A stretch of 10,186 bases of DNA from Acidobacteriaceae bacterium (GCA_019244945.1 JAFASD010000193.1:1-10186); one strand, 5' to 3'. Positions 1 to 7,375 are shown, counted from the first letter of the stretch. Program-made: numbers and translations. Notes: generated from the sequence alone by a model not told the origin.

Positions 1-67
1 TCCGCTTTCCATGTTACTTTGAGGCAGCGGAACCGACGACGTGCTCCAAGCTCATCGAAGACCGAAG

Positions 68-793
68 ATGTCTGCCGTTTTCGCCGCGATCTGTTTGCTG
101 CTTCTTCCGGCGCTCGGAATGTCTCATGACGACAAAGACGAAGAAGTCAGCGGGAATTCGGCGGAGATCATTAGCAAGTATTTAGAGGCGGGTCGCGCCC
201 ATGACTCCTCGCGCAACGTCTCGATGGAGGTGAATATTAACGCTGCCGTGCCGAACCTGAACGAACACGGCCAACTCCGGGCGGTCCGAAAGATTTCCAG
301 TGTTGGGAAAATCACGTATCGTGTACTTGGCTTTACTGGAGATAACTCGATTAAGAATCAGGTGATTGCCCGTTATCTGCAGGCAGAGCAGCAAGGTCAG
401 GGCAACCAAGATCTGGCAATCACCCCTGCCAACTACAAGTTCAAATTTAAGGGCGCGAAAACCATCTACAACCGGCCCGCCTTCTTATTTCAACTGTCTC
501 CCCGACAGAAGAAGGTAGGCCTCTTCAAAGGTGAGATGTGGCTGGATGCGGCAACTTTTCTGCCTCTTTTCGAGAAGGGACGGTTTGTCAAGAATCCTAG
601 TATCTTCTTCAAAAGAGTAGCCTTTGAGAGGGCCTACTCCATAGAAAACGGTATCGCCGTCCCGCAATACATGAGCAGCATTATCGATACGCATCTGGTG
701 GGCCGGGTCGCCCTGGATATTTTTTACTCGAATTTCGAAACAGGCTCAGCCGATCGACCGGAAGCCTCTGAATCCGCAGAAGTTCCGAGATGA
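68..793 (+). CDS. Secreted protein of unknown function, possibly LolA/LolB-like
   Basis: I do not recognise a named family. From the ATG at 68 the product has 241 residues and opens with a typical Sec signal peptide: hydrophobic stretch AVFAAICLLLLPALG, with likely cleavage after about residue 17, just before the charged segment SHDDKDEE. There is no lipobox cysteine at a suitable place, so a soluble periplasmic or secreted protein is expected. The mature part alternates short polar and aromatic strands (KFKFKGAKTIYNRPAFLFQL, then KGEMWLDAATFLPLFEKGRF), as in the half-barrel of LolA/LolB or outer-membrane-lipoprotein-sorting proteins. That fold assignment is an inference from pattern only. 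An in-frame GTG at 41 would put nine charged residues before the signal peptide and was rejected as start. The gene lies 140 bases before hpnJ on the same strand and may or may not be cotranscribed. Confidence 0.75.
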   Translation: MSAVFAAICLLLLPALGMSHDDKDEEVSGNSAEIISKYLEAGRAHDSSRNVSMEVNINAAVPNLNEHGQLRAVRKISSVGKITYRVLGFTGDNSIKNQVIARYLQAEQQGQGNQDLAITPANYKFKFKGAKTIYNRPAFLFQLSPRQKKVGLFKGEMWLDAATFLPLFEKGRFVKNPSIFFKRVAFERAYSIENGIAVPQYMSSIIDTHLVGRVALDIFYSNFETGSADRPEASESAEVPR

Positions 794-933
794 ATACCCC
801 GACCGCTGCTTGTGAGTCGCGGCTCAGCCACCAAAAGAGCACCTTCCCGGTACCTATTGCCCGGCTGGCGTATTGAGGTTGAGTATTACCCCCAAAACCA
901 AGTAATCTAAAGGTTAACCGTTTAAGAGAGTTC
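794..933. other. Intergenic gap before hpnJ, no clear promoter or terminator
   Basis: This stretch contains a short hairpin (TGAGT CGCG GCTCA, 813-826) without a following T tract, so it is not a convincing terminator. It also holds a perfect 8-base palindrome GGTTAACC at 912-919, just upstream of the hpnJ ribosome-binding region. The best promoter-like pair, TTGAGT (879-884) and TAATCT (903-908) with 18 bases between, is weak. Whether hpnJ has its own promoter here cannot be decided by eye. Confidence 0.4.
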
Positions 934-2403
934 ATGAAGACGCTTTTTCTTAACCCTCCTTCTTTCGAGGGGTTCGATGGTGGCGCCAGCTCGCGCTGGC
1001 CTGCTGCCAGAGAGATCGAATCCTATTGGTACCCGGTTTGGCTTTGCTACCCAGCGGGCATGATCGCCGAAAGCAAGGTGATAGATGCTCCTCCGCATAA
1101 GATCTCCATTGACCAGACAGTCGCGATGGCCTCCGAGTTCGAACTCCTGGTGCTCTTTACCTCTACGCCCGGTTTCCACGTCGACGTAAAGATCGTGGAG
1201 ATGATGCGCGATGTCAATCCCAAGCTGAAAGTGGCGTTCGTAGGTCCTCATGTAACCGTCCGACCCGAAGAGAGCCTGCGCGCCTCGAAGGCCATTGATT
1301 TCATCGTTAAGCGGGAATTCGACTATCAAATCCGCGATTTCGCGATGGGCAAACCCCTCGAGGAGATCCCCGGAGTGGTCTTCCGCAAAAATGGTGGTTT
1401 CCAGAACAATCCCGAAGGCGGTGTGATTGAAGATCTCGATGCGCTCCCTTGGGTCACTAAAGTTTACAAACGTGATTTGGATTTTCGCCGATATAACGTA
1501 CCTTTTCTCCTCAATCCCTACATCTCGTTCTATACGACTCGCGGCTGCCCGGCTCAGTGCACCTTCTGCCTCTGGCCTCAAACACACTCAGGCCATCGCT
1601 GGCGCTTGCGGTCCTCCGATGACATCGTAAAAGAATGCCGCTGGACTCTGGAGAACTTCACGGGTCTCAAGGAAATCTTTTTCGACGACGACACTTTCAA
1701 TTATCAGAAGGCGCGCACGATCGAGCTTTGCAGCAAGCTAAAGGACCTGAAATTCACCTGGAGCTGTACGTCGCGCGTGACCACGGACTACGACACGTTG
1801 AAGGCGATGAAAGACGCGGGTTGCCGGCTGTTAATTGTCGGATATGAATCGGGCGATCAGCAGATCCTGAAGAATATTAAAAAAGGGGCAACCATCGACA
1901 TGGCTCGCCGCTTCACCGCAAATTGCAAGAAGCTCGATCTCACGATACATGGTGATTTCATCGTCGGCTTGCCAGGAGAGACGCGGGACACCATCCGCAA
2001 GAGCATCAATTTCGCCAAGGAATTAGATGTTGAAACCATTCAGGTTTCCATCGGCCATCCGTTCCCAGGCACCGAGTTTTACGATCACGTCAAGAAGAAC
2101 GGATTGATCACCATTGACGAGGTTATGGCCGATGAAGCCGGCCATCAGCTCCCGAATTATCAGTACCCCGGCTTGGATCGAGGCGAGCTGGTCGATTGGG
2201 TCGAGCGCTTCTATGGCGAGTTCTATTTCAGACCTAAAGTCGCTTTGCGCCTTATTCGAAAGGCAATTTTCGACCGGGCAGAGCGCAAGCGGCTCTACAA
2301 AGAAGCCCGCGAATACCTGTCGCTGCGCTCAAAACGCAAGCAGTTCGTCAAAGAGCAGAAAGAACAGAAAGAGCAGACTGCGGTCCTGAGTGCGGGAGAT
2401 TGA
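934..2403 (+). CDS. hpnJ: Hopanoid biosynthesis radical SAM protein HpnJ
   Basis: The 489-residue product matches the HpnJ family. The N-terminal part (about residues 1-150) is a cobalamin-binding-like Rossmann domain, starting with the typical MKTLFLNPPSFEGFDGG opening. The radical SAM core follows, with the 4Fe-4S motif C205-x3-C209-x2-C212 (GCPAQCTFC), then FFDDDTF and the GLPGET segment. In Burkholderia HpnJ acts last in bacteriohopanetetrol cyclitol ether synthesis, converting the attached glucosamine into the five-membered cyclitol after HpnI and HpnK. ATG 934 is preceded by a purine-rich AAGAGAG at 924-930. The stop codon lies 14 bases inside the next gene, indicating translational coupling. 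The C-terminus ends in a lysine/glutamate-rich tail that includes three KEQ repeats (residues 473-481). The family call is firm; the reaction is taken from characterised homologues. Confidence 0.93.
   Translation: MKTLFLNPPSFEGFDGGASSRWPAAREIESYWYPVWLCYPAGMIAESKVIDAPPHKISIDQTVAMASEFELLVLFTSTPGFHVDVKIVEMMRDVNPKLKVAFVGPHVTVRPEESLRASKAIDFIVKREFDYQIRDFAMGKPLEEIPGVVFRKNGGFQNNPEGGVIEDLDALPWVTKVYKRDLDFRRYNVPFLLNPYISFYTTRGCPAQCTFCLWPQTHSGHRWRLRSSDDIVKECRWTLENFTGLKEIFFDDDTFNYQKARTIELCSKLKDLKFTWSCTSRVTTDYDTLKAMKDAGCRLLIVGYESGDQQILKNIKKGATIDMARRFTANCKKLDLTIHGDFIVGLPGETRDTIRKSINFAKELDVETIQVSIGHPFPGTEFYDHVKKNGLITIDEVMADEAGHQLPNYQYPGLDRGELVDWVERFYGEFYFRPKVALRLIRKAIFDRAERKRLYKEAREYLSLRSKRKQFVKEQKEQKEQTAVLSAGD
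2350..2376 (+). repeat. Threefold 9-base tandem repeat encoding KEQ-KEQ-KEQ
   Basis: Three near-identical 9-base units (AAAGAGCAG, AAAGAACAG, AAAGAGCAG) sit in frame near the 3' end of hpnJ and encode residues 473-481. The tract is purine rich and lies just upstream of the GTG start of the next gene. It is a small slippage-prone repeat; any change of whole units would keep the frame. It may also supply weak ribosome affinity for the downstream start, although its distance is longer than usual. Confidence 0.8.
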
Positions 2404-2875
2404 TCTGCCGCTTGCGAACACAGCTGCGTTGACTGCCCTGGAAGAAGCCCGCGAATTTCAGCCCTCTAGACGCCGCGGCTCAAAACTAAAAACGCTGGCT
2501 TTGGTCCTGGCGGTTATTTTTTTGAACGCAATCGGCAATCTTTCTTTAGCCTGGGGCATGAGACATGTTTCGGAAGCGGTTTCGTTGAATCCGTCGGCCT
2601 ATCTGCGAGCGATGTTAAACCCATTCGTGGCTTTGGGTATTGCTCTTCTGATTCTCTGGCTTCTCACACGCATGGCGCTCTTGAGCTGGGCGGATTTGAG
2701 CTTTGTCCTGCCACTGACGGGCGTTGGCTATGTGTTGGCCGCATTTCTGGGGTGGCGGTTCTTGAATGAGGTCGTGGCGCCAGCGCATTGGACGGGGACC
2801 ATCCTCATATTTGTCGGCACCGCAATGGTCGGCACAACTAAGCAGCAAACCCACGCGCCCGAGGTTTCCGAATGA
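2390..2875 (+). CDS. Four-helix EamA/SMR-type half-transporter, first of a pair
   Basis: The 161-residue product has a basic N-terminal tail (R27, R28, R29, K32, K34) followed by four predicted membrane helices near residues 34-54, 77-99, 103-122 and 131-149. The pattern is that of half-size drug/metabolite transporters (SMR, ArnE/ArnF, single EamA domain): helix 3 with LPLTGVGYVLAAFLGWRFLNE, then a short loop and helix 4 with GTILIFVGTAMV. The heavily basic N-terminus puts the N-terminus in the cytoplasm. The GTG start overlaps the last 14 bases of hpnJ; no strong ribosome-binding site is visible, so the exact start is uncertain and a TTG at 2429 is an alternative. It overlaps the next gene by ATGA. 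Position between hpnJ and hpnI suggests, by inference, a role in moving a hopanoid or head-group intermediate across the inner membrane. Confidence 0.85.
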   Translation: MREIDLPLANTAALTALEEAREFQPSRRRGSKLKTLALVLAVIFLNAIGNLSLAWGMRHVSEAVSLNPSAYLRAMLNPFVALGIALLILWLLTRMALLSWADLSFVLPLTGVGYVLAAFLGWRFLNEVVAPAHWTGTILIFVGTAMVGTTKQQTHAPEVSE

Positions 2876-3231
2876 AGTGGCTGCTGTTGTCGATTATTGT
2901 TTGCGCTACTGTCCTGAGCGACCTGCTGCAGAGTTATGAGATGAAACGTAGCGGCGAGCAGAGTGTCAATGCGCGCGGCTTAGGACGCTTACTTCGCATG
3001 ATCGTGAGCCGCAGATACCTCTTTCTCGCGATTGTGTGCATGGCCGTTTCCTTTTTCGCCTTCATGGCCCTGGTACAAACCGCGCCTCTCAGCTTCGCAG
3101 TACCCGCTTCAGCAGCCACGTTTGTGCTCGAAACTGTTCTCGCAAAATTTGTTCTAAAAGAGGCGGTAGGAAAACGCCGCGCGGCTGGAGCTTTACTGGT
3201 TTTAGGCGGCGTATTGCTCCTCGCGCATTAG
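2872..3231 (+). CDS. Four-helix EamA/SMR-type half-transporter, second of a pair
   Basis: The 119-residue product is the usual size for an SMR or ArnF-like protein. Predicted helices lie near residues 3-20, 48-68, 72-94 and 101-118. The first inter-helix loop is strongly basic (K25, R26, R35, R39, R42, R47, R48) and so is the third (K92, K96, K101, R102, R103), while the second loop is uncharged. This charge pattern predicts both termini on the periplasmic side, opposite to the preceding protein. An acidic residue, D17, lies in helix 1, and E87 in helix 3; acidic residues in helix 1 are functionally important in SMR proteins such as EmrE. The ATG overlaps the previous stop (ATGA) and the stop shares one base with the GTG of hpnI, so all three are probably translated from one message. 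The substrate is unknown. Confidence 0.85.
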   Translation: MKWLLLSIIVCATVLSDLLQSYEMKRSGEQSVNARGLGRLLRMIVSRRYLFLAIVCMAVSFFAFMALVQTAPLSFAVPASAATFVLETVLAKFVLKEAVGKRRAAGALLVLGGVLLLAH

Positions 3232-4340
3232 TGCGCCTCTTCTGGCTCATTTTCCTTCCAGCCGTTGCGTATCAGCTTCTCGCCAGCCTTGCAGCTTTGC
3301 GCCACCTCTTCCAACGCCATTCGCGTCCGCGCGCATCCACATTCTCTCCCGGTGTTTCCGTTCTGAAGCCGCTTCATGGCATGGACCCCAATACGTCGGA
3401 AGCTTTCGTTTCGCAGATTCGGCAGCGCTATTCTGCATTCGAAGTCGTTTTCGGAGCACGCGATGAAAACGATCCTGCCGCCGTAGAGGCGCGCCGCTTA
3501 GCATACGAGCACCCGGAAATCCCGATTCGAGTGATCATTGGCGGCCAACCAACCCGCAACGGGAAAGTAGGCGTCCTCATGGAGCTCGCCCGCCACGCGC
3601 GCCATCCCATCTGGGTTGTCAACGACAGCGACATCAAAGTGGATCCTGAATACCTATCCCAGATCGTCGCGCCTTTAGAAGACCAATCCGTCGGCGTGGT
3701 TACTTGCCCTTATCGGGCGAAAGCGCACAACCTGCCGGCCGCGTGGGAATCTCTCGGCATCGCCACCGATTTCATGCCCAGTACGCTGGTGGCTCAGCTC
3801 GTCGGAGTCCGTGAGTTCGGCTTCGGTTCTACCCTTGCTTTCCGCGCTGCTGATTTGGAGCGCGTCGGGGGGTTCGCCGCGCTCGCCGATTACCTCGCCG
3901 ATGATTATCAGCTTGCCAAACGAATCACAAGCCTGGGCAAACGAGCCTTGCTCTCCACTTACACCGTGGAAACCTCCCTCGGTGATGCCTCATGGCCCGG
4001 CGTCTGGCGCCACCAACTCCGCTGGGCGCGAACCATTCGACTCACGAAGCGCGGCGGTTACGCCGGCCTGCCCATCACCTCTGCAGGCATGTGGGTGCTA
4101 CTCGCAATCGTTTCAGGAGCCTGGATTCCCGCCGCCATTTTGGTAGCAGCCCGCATCACGTCTGCCCTACTAACCGGCTGCTTCGTACTTCGCAGCTCGA
4201 TTGCCGCGAGCCTCTTTTGGCTCTCTCCGATTTGGGATCTATACTCGTTCGCCCTCTGGCTGACATCCTACGCGGGAACAGAAGTTCGCTGGCGCGATCA
4301 ATTCCTGCGAATCGACAACCAGGGGCGGATTGAAGGCTGA
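3231..4340 (+). CDS. hpnI: Hopanoid biosynthesis glycosyltransferase HpnI
   Basis: The 369-residue product is a family 2, ceramide-glucosyltransferase-like enzyme of the HpnI type. It has an N-terminal membrane helix (about residues 2-25) and a GT-A catalytic domain with SVLKPLHGMD, a GARDENDP segment, the metal/nucleotide-binding D132-S-D134, the probable catalytic D224-D225, and H261-Q-L-R-W265. Two or three helices follow toward the C-terminus. In Burkholderia HpnI transfers N-acetylglucosamine from a nucleotide sugar to bacteriohopanetetrol. The GTG at 3231 shares its G with the preceding TAG stop. The reading frame is open upstream to 3036, but that extension of 65 codons would lie inside the preceding gene, lacks family resemblance and was rejected. 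The HpnK deacetylase that acts between HpnI and HpnJ is not in this window. Confidence 0.92.
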   Translation: MRLFWLIFLPAVAYQLLASLAALRHLFQRHSRPRASTFSPGVSVLKPLHGMDPNTSEAFVSQIRQRYSAFEVVFGARDENDPAAVEARRLAYEHPEIPIRVIIGGQPTRNGKVGVLMELARHARHPIWVVNDSDIKVDPEYLSQIVAPLEDQSVGVVTCPYRAKAHNLPAAWESLGIATDFMPSTLVAQLVGVREFGFGSTLAFRAADLERVGGFAALADYLADDYQLAKRITSLGKRALLSTYTVETSLGDASWPGVWRHQLRWARTIRLTKRGGYAGLPITSAGMWVLLAIVSGAWIPAAILVAARITSALLTGCFVLRSSIAASLFWLSPIWDLYSFALWLTSYAGTEVRWRDQFLRIDNQGRIEG

Positions 4341-4358
4341 ATTCATAAAACGGAACGG

Positions 4359-7010
4359 CTACTCGTACCGCAGAGCTTCCACCGGATTCACTTGGGTGGC
4401 TCGACGCACGGGCAGGAAGGATGCCACGAGGCTGCCGAGCGCGATCAGAATGAGTGTAAACACGATTCCGAGCGGATCGGCCGTTGGAACTTCGTAGAGG
4501 AAACTCTCAAGCGGTTTCGATAGAATCAGCGCGAGCGGCAGTCCAAGAACCACGCCGAAACCGACCAGCAGAATCACCTCACGGACAAAGAGCAGCAGCA
4601 CTTCACTGCGCTGCGCTCCCACGCTCATCCGAATACCAATTTCGCGTGTTCGGCGCGTCACCGAATAAGAGATCAGGCCGTAAATGCCAACCAGCGCGAG
4701 CACTACCCCCAATGCCCCGAAAAGCACCGAAAGAAAGGTCAGGAGGCGGTCGCCGGCAATCACGTTGTCGCGAAGGAGTTCCATGGTCGAGACATTGGCA
4801 ATCTGAAACCCAGGCGCAGTGGAACTCACGATTTTTCGGATCTGTTGTTTCATCTGTGCAAGCGGCATCCGGCTGCGCACTTCCAGGCTCGCCCCCATGA
4901 CAGCCATCTGGTCTAGCGGCTCATAGACAATCGGTTTTAGGGATTCTCGGAGATCCGAATACTTGCTGTTCCCCACGACGCCGATCACTTCCGGGTTCTC
5001 GCGATTCCAGCCGCCGAGGATCTGTTTCCCAACGGGATCTTGTCCCGGCCACAGCAGCGATGCCAAGCGCTGGTTAATGATGGCTACTGCGGGCGCGCCT
5101 TTCCGGTCGCGATCTGAAAAGTCGCGGCCGCGCAGCAGCGGGATGTGTAACGTTGCGAAATGCTGCTGGCTGGCGAAGACGAAATAGACGTTGTCGACGT
5201 GCCTTGTCATGTCGGTTTTCGAGCCGCCGCGAGGTTTCACATCAGACGTCATGGACTGGCCCGATAACATGCTTGGATTCGCTAAATCCGCTGACTCGAC
5301 GCCCGGGATTCGTCGCGCGCGATTCAGGGCCTCATCGAGCGCGAGTGCCGGAGAGCCGGTAATCGGTTCCTTTCCGCGAAAATCGAGGCCGATCACCGCG
5401 ACGTGTTCGATATCGAACCCAAGGTCGACCGTTTTCAGTTTTCGCAAACTACGCGAGAACAGGCTCGCACCGAACAGCAGCACCATTGCCAGGCTGATTT
5501 GCACGACGATCATTGCTCTTCGAACGAATCTCTTTTGAACGCCGCTTCCCCCTTTCAAGGTGGGAGTTGTATCCGTCTGGATAGCCGCCCATGCAGGAAA
5601 AAGTCCGACCACAATCGTTGTGAGCCCACACACCGCGAACGTGAATGCCAGCACGGTCAGGTCCATCGATATGCTCAAATTCTGCCCGGATTCTCCCGCG
5701 AATAGGCGAAGGAAAACTGCAATAAGTTCGCGCGCTAACAGAATCGCGATTACTCCGCCCGCAAGAGCCACCAAGAGACTCTCTAAAAGCAACTGTCTCA
5801 TCAAACGCCAGCGTGAAATTCCTAACGACAGCTTCACCGAAAACTCCTGGCTGCGCTCACTGCCGCGAGCGAGCAGTAGATTTGTAAGATTCGCGCAGGC
5901 GATGAGCAGCACAAGCGCCACCGCGCCCATCAAAATCAAAACGGGCTGGCGTAATTTCGTGCGAAAGGTATTGAAGCCTTTGCTAGCTCCGACAAAATCG
6001 AACATCGCATCTGCATTGGCGCGCTCTTTCGGCAAAATGTCGTTGATGCCTGTACTTGCCGCCCTCAATCGCGCATGCGCTTCCTGGATATTGAGTCCGG
6101 GACGCAGCTTCGCAAGCGTTCGGAGCCAAACAACATGCGGATTGCTTCGCGCGTTCCACGTGAGAGGCAGCGCCATGGCCGTCGGCACCCAAACGTCATA
6201 GCGCATTTGCAGCTCAGCGCCGACAAAATCCGGGCGCGCGATTCCCACGATCTGAAATGGAAACGTATTAAGCCGGACAACGCGCCCCAAAACACTCGGG
6301 TCAGCTCCAAATCGACTTCGCCAGGCCTGATAACTCAAGACACAAACGGGGTGCCCGCCTTCTACACGATCATCTTCCTGGTCCAGCAGGCGCCCCATCA
6401 CTGGTTGAGCATGAAAGAACGAGAAATAATTTCCGGTGACGAGCTCAACATCGATTTGCTGTGAATCGCCGCCCGAATCCAGCACCGCGCGGTTACCGCT
6501 AAACGCGGCAGCGTCGGAAAAAATGGACGTTTGCCGCTGCAATTCATGGAATTGCGGATAGCTGAAGCCATCGCTTGTAAATGGTTTCATGCGCGCTTCG
6601 AACTGCACGACGCGATCTGCTTCTGGAATCGGCAGCCGCTTCAACAAAATTGCATTCACCAGAGTGAAAATCGCTGTATTCACACCGATGCCGAACGCGA
6701 GCAACACAATCGCGACAATTGCGAACCCCGGGCTTTTTCGCAGGCTTCGCCCGGCGTGCCGCACGTCTTGCCAAAACTGTTCCAAGGTGACGAAGCCGCG
6801 CTGGTCGCGATAGCGCTCTTTGGTTTGTTCCACTCCACCGAACGCGCGCCGGGCACCGAATCTCGCCTCTTCCGCGCCCATTCCTTGTCTGCGGAACTCC
6901 TCTTCGATCATCGCCAGGTGCGCCGATATCTCTTTCTCGAGCGCTTGCTCTGATCTCCCGCGCCCGGCCAAGGCCCGCAGTTTCGCCCAAAATTGCGTCA
7001 GCCGCTGCAT
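4359..7010 (-). CDS. ADOP-type MacB/FtsX-like permease
   Basis: The 883-residue product has the full layout of acidobacterial duplicated orphan permeases. A cytoplasmic N-terminal helical region (about residues 1-90, with the EKEISAHLAMIEEEFRRQG segment) is followed by helix 96-122. A periplasmic MacB-like domain runs to about residue 350, then a first FtsX-like group of helices (about 355-380, 405-437, 450-472). A second helix (498-518), second periplasmic domain and final three helices (about 755-782, 807-830, 848-868) follow, ending with ATQVNPVEALRYE. The two halves reflect an internal duplication. MacB-type permeases work with an ATPase to couple conformational change in the periplasm to export, but no ATPase gene is adjacent, which is usual for this group. 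The start lies 3 bases after the padR stop, so both are likely cotranscribed. The transported substrate is unknown. Confidence 0.93.
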   Translation of the reverse strand: MQRLTQFWAKLRALAGRGRSEQALEKEISAHLAMIEEEFRRQGMGAEEARFGARRAFGGVEQTKERYRDQRGFVTLEQFWQDVRHAGRSLRKSPGFAIVAIVLLAFGIGVNTAIFTLVNAILLKRLPIPEADRVVQFEARMKPFTSDGFSYPQFHELQRQTSIFSDAAAFSGNRAVLDSGGDSQQIDVELVTGNYFSFFHAQPVMGRLLDQEDDRVEGGHPVCVLSYQAWRSRFGADPSVLGRVVRLNTFPFQIVGIARPDFVGAELQMRYDVWVPTAMALPLTWNARSNPHVVWLRTLAKLRPGLNIQEAHARLRAASTGINDILPKERANADAMFDFVGASKGFNTFRTKLRQPVLILMGAVALVLLIACANLTNLLLARGSERSQEFSVKLSLGISRWRLMRQLLLESLLVALAGGVIAILLARELIAVFLRLFAGESGQNLSISMDLTVLAFTFAVCGLTTIVVGLFPAWAAIQTDTTPTLKGGSGVQKRFVRRAMIVVQISLAMVLLFGASLFSRSLRKLKTVDLGFDIEHVAVIGLDFRGKEPITGSPALALDEALNRARRIPGVESADLANPSMLSGQSMTSDVKPRGGSKTDMTRHVDNVYFVFASQQHFATLHIPLLRGRDFSDRDRKGAPAVAIINQRLASLLWPGQDPVGKQILGGWNRENPEVIGVVGNSKYSDLRESLKPIVYEPLDQMAVMGASLEVRSRMPLAQMKQQIRKIVSSTAPGFQIANVSTMELLRDNVIAGDRLLTFLSVLFGALGVVLALVGIYGLISYSVTRRTREIGIRMSVGAQRSEVLLLFVREVILLVGFGVVLGLPLALILSKPLESFLYEVPTADPLGIVFTLILIALGSLVASFLPVRRATQVNPVEALRYE

Positions 7011-7013
7011 GTG

Positions 7014-7361
7014 CTAGACCGAACCACCCAGCAGTTTTTCCATAAGTCCCGCCAGCCGATTCCAGCGGCCTGTCTCTTGTTCAAGCGCTTTTTCGCCAGC
7101 CCGTGTGAGCGAATAGAACTTCGCCTCGCGGTTATTCTGCGTGGTCCTCCAGGCGCCCTTGATAAAGCCCTGCTGCTCGAGCCGCAATAAGGCTGGATAC
7201 AGCGTGCCTTGATTCAAATTCAGCAGGTCGTCGGAAACCTGCTGCAAGCGCAGAGCCAGGCCATAGGCATGTAGCGGTCCCATGGTCGCCAACGTTCGCA
7301 AGACGATCAGGTCCAGTGTTCCTTGGGGAATCTGTGAACGGCCCCGTTCTTCTTTAGACAT
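7014..7361 (-). CDS. PadR-family transcriptional regulator linked to ADOP permease
   Basis: The 115-residue product is a small winged-helix regulator of the PadR family, in the form that accompanies ADOP permeases in acidobacteria. The N-terminal QGTLDLIVLRTLATMGPLHA segment leads into the helix-turn-helix. The recognition helix is near residues 50-62 (NQGTLYPALLRLEQ) and the wing near 66-85 (IKGAWRTTQNNREAKFYSL). A C-terminal helix (about 88-111) probably forms the dimer. PadR proteins usually repress their own operon and neighbouring transport genes until a ligand binds. Here the gene is directly followed by the permease. A strong promoter with flanking inverted repeats lies just upstream, so autoregulation is plausible though not shown. 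No clear Shine-Dalgarno is visible before ATG 7359-7361 on the minus strand, and the predicted leader is only about 17 bases. Confidence 0.93.
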   Translation of the reverse strand: MSKEERGRSQIPQGTLDLIVLRTLATMGPLHAYGLALRLQQVSDDLLNLNQGTLYPALLRLEQQGFIKGAWRTTQNNREAKFYSLTRAGEKALEQETGRWNRLAGLMEKLLGGSV

Positions 7362-7375
7362 TCAAGTGGAGCTCT

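Noticed and set aside
41..67. GTG start nine codons before the secreted protein's ATG
   Set aside because: It would put a basic, non-hydrophobic stretch ahead of a standard signal peptide.
813..826. Hairpin after the first gene as intrinsic terminator
   Set aside because: The stem is only five pairs including a G-T pair, and no T tract follows.
873..908. Promoter for hpnJ (TTGAGT and TAATCT)
   Set aside because: The -10 element matches only three of six consensus positions, so it was not called as a feature.
922..1587. Long open frame of 221 codons on the minus strand across hpnJ
   Set aside because: It lies wholly antisense to a firmly recognised gene, has no family resemblance and is explained by codon bias of hpnJ.
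3036..3230. Upstream in-frame extension of hpnI (65 codons)
   Set aside because: It overlaps the second half-transporter almost fully and encodes an arginine-rich stretch unlike HpnI; GTG 3231 gives the normal length.
4484..6464. Several plus-strand open frames of 70-213 codons within the permease gene
   Set aside because: All are antisense shadows of one intact 883-codon gene, with no recognisable domains or ribosome-binding sites.
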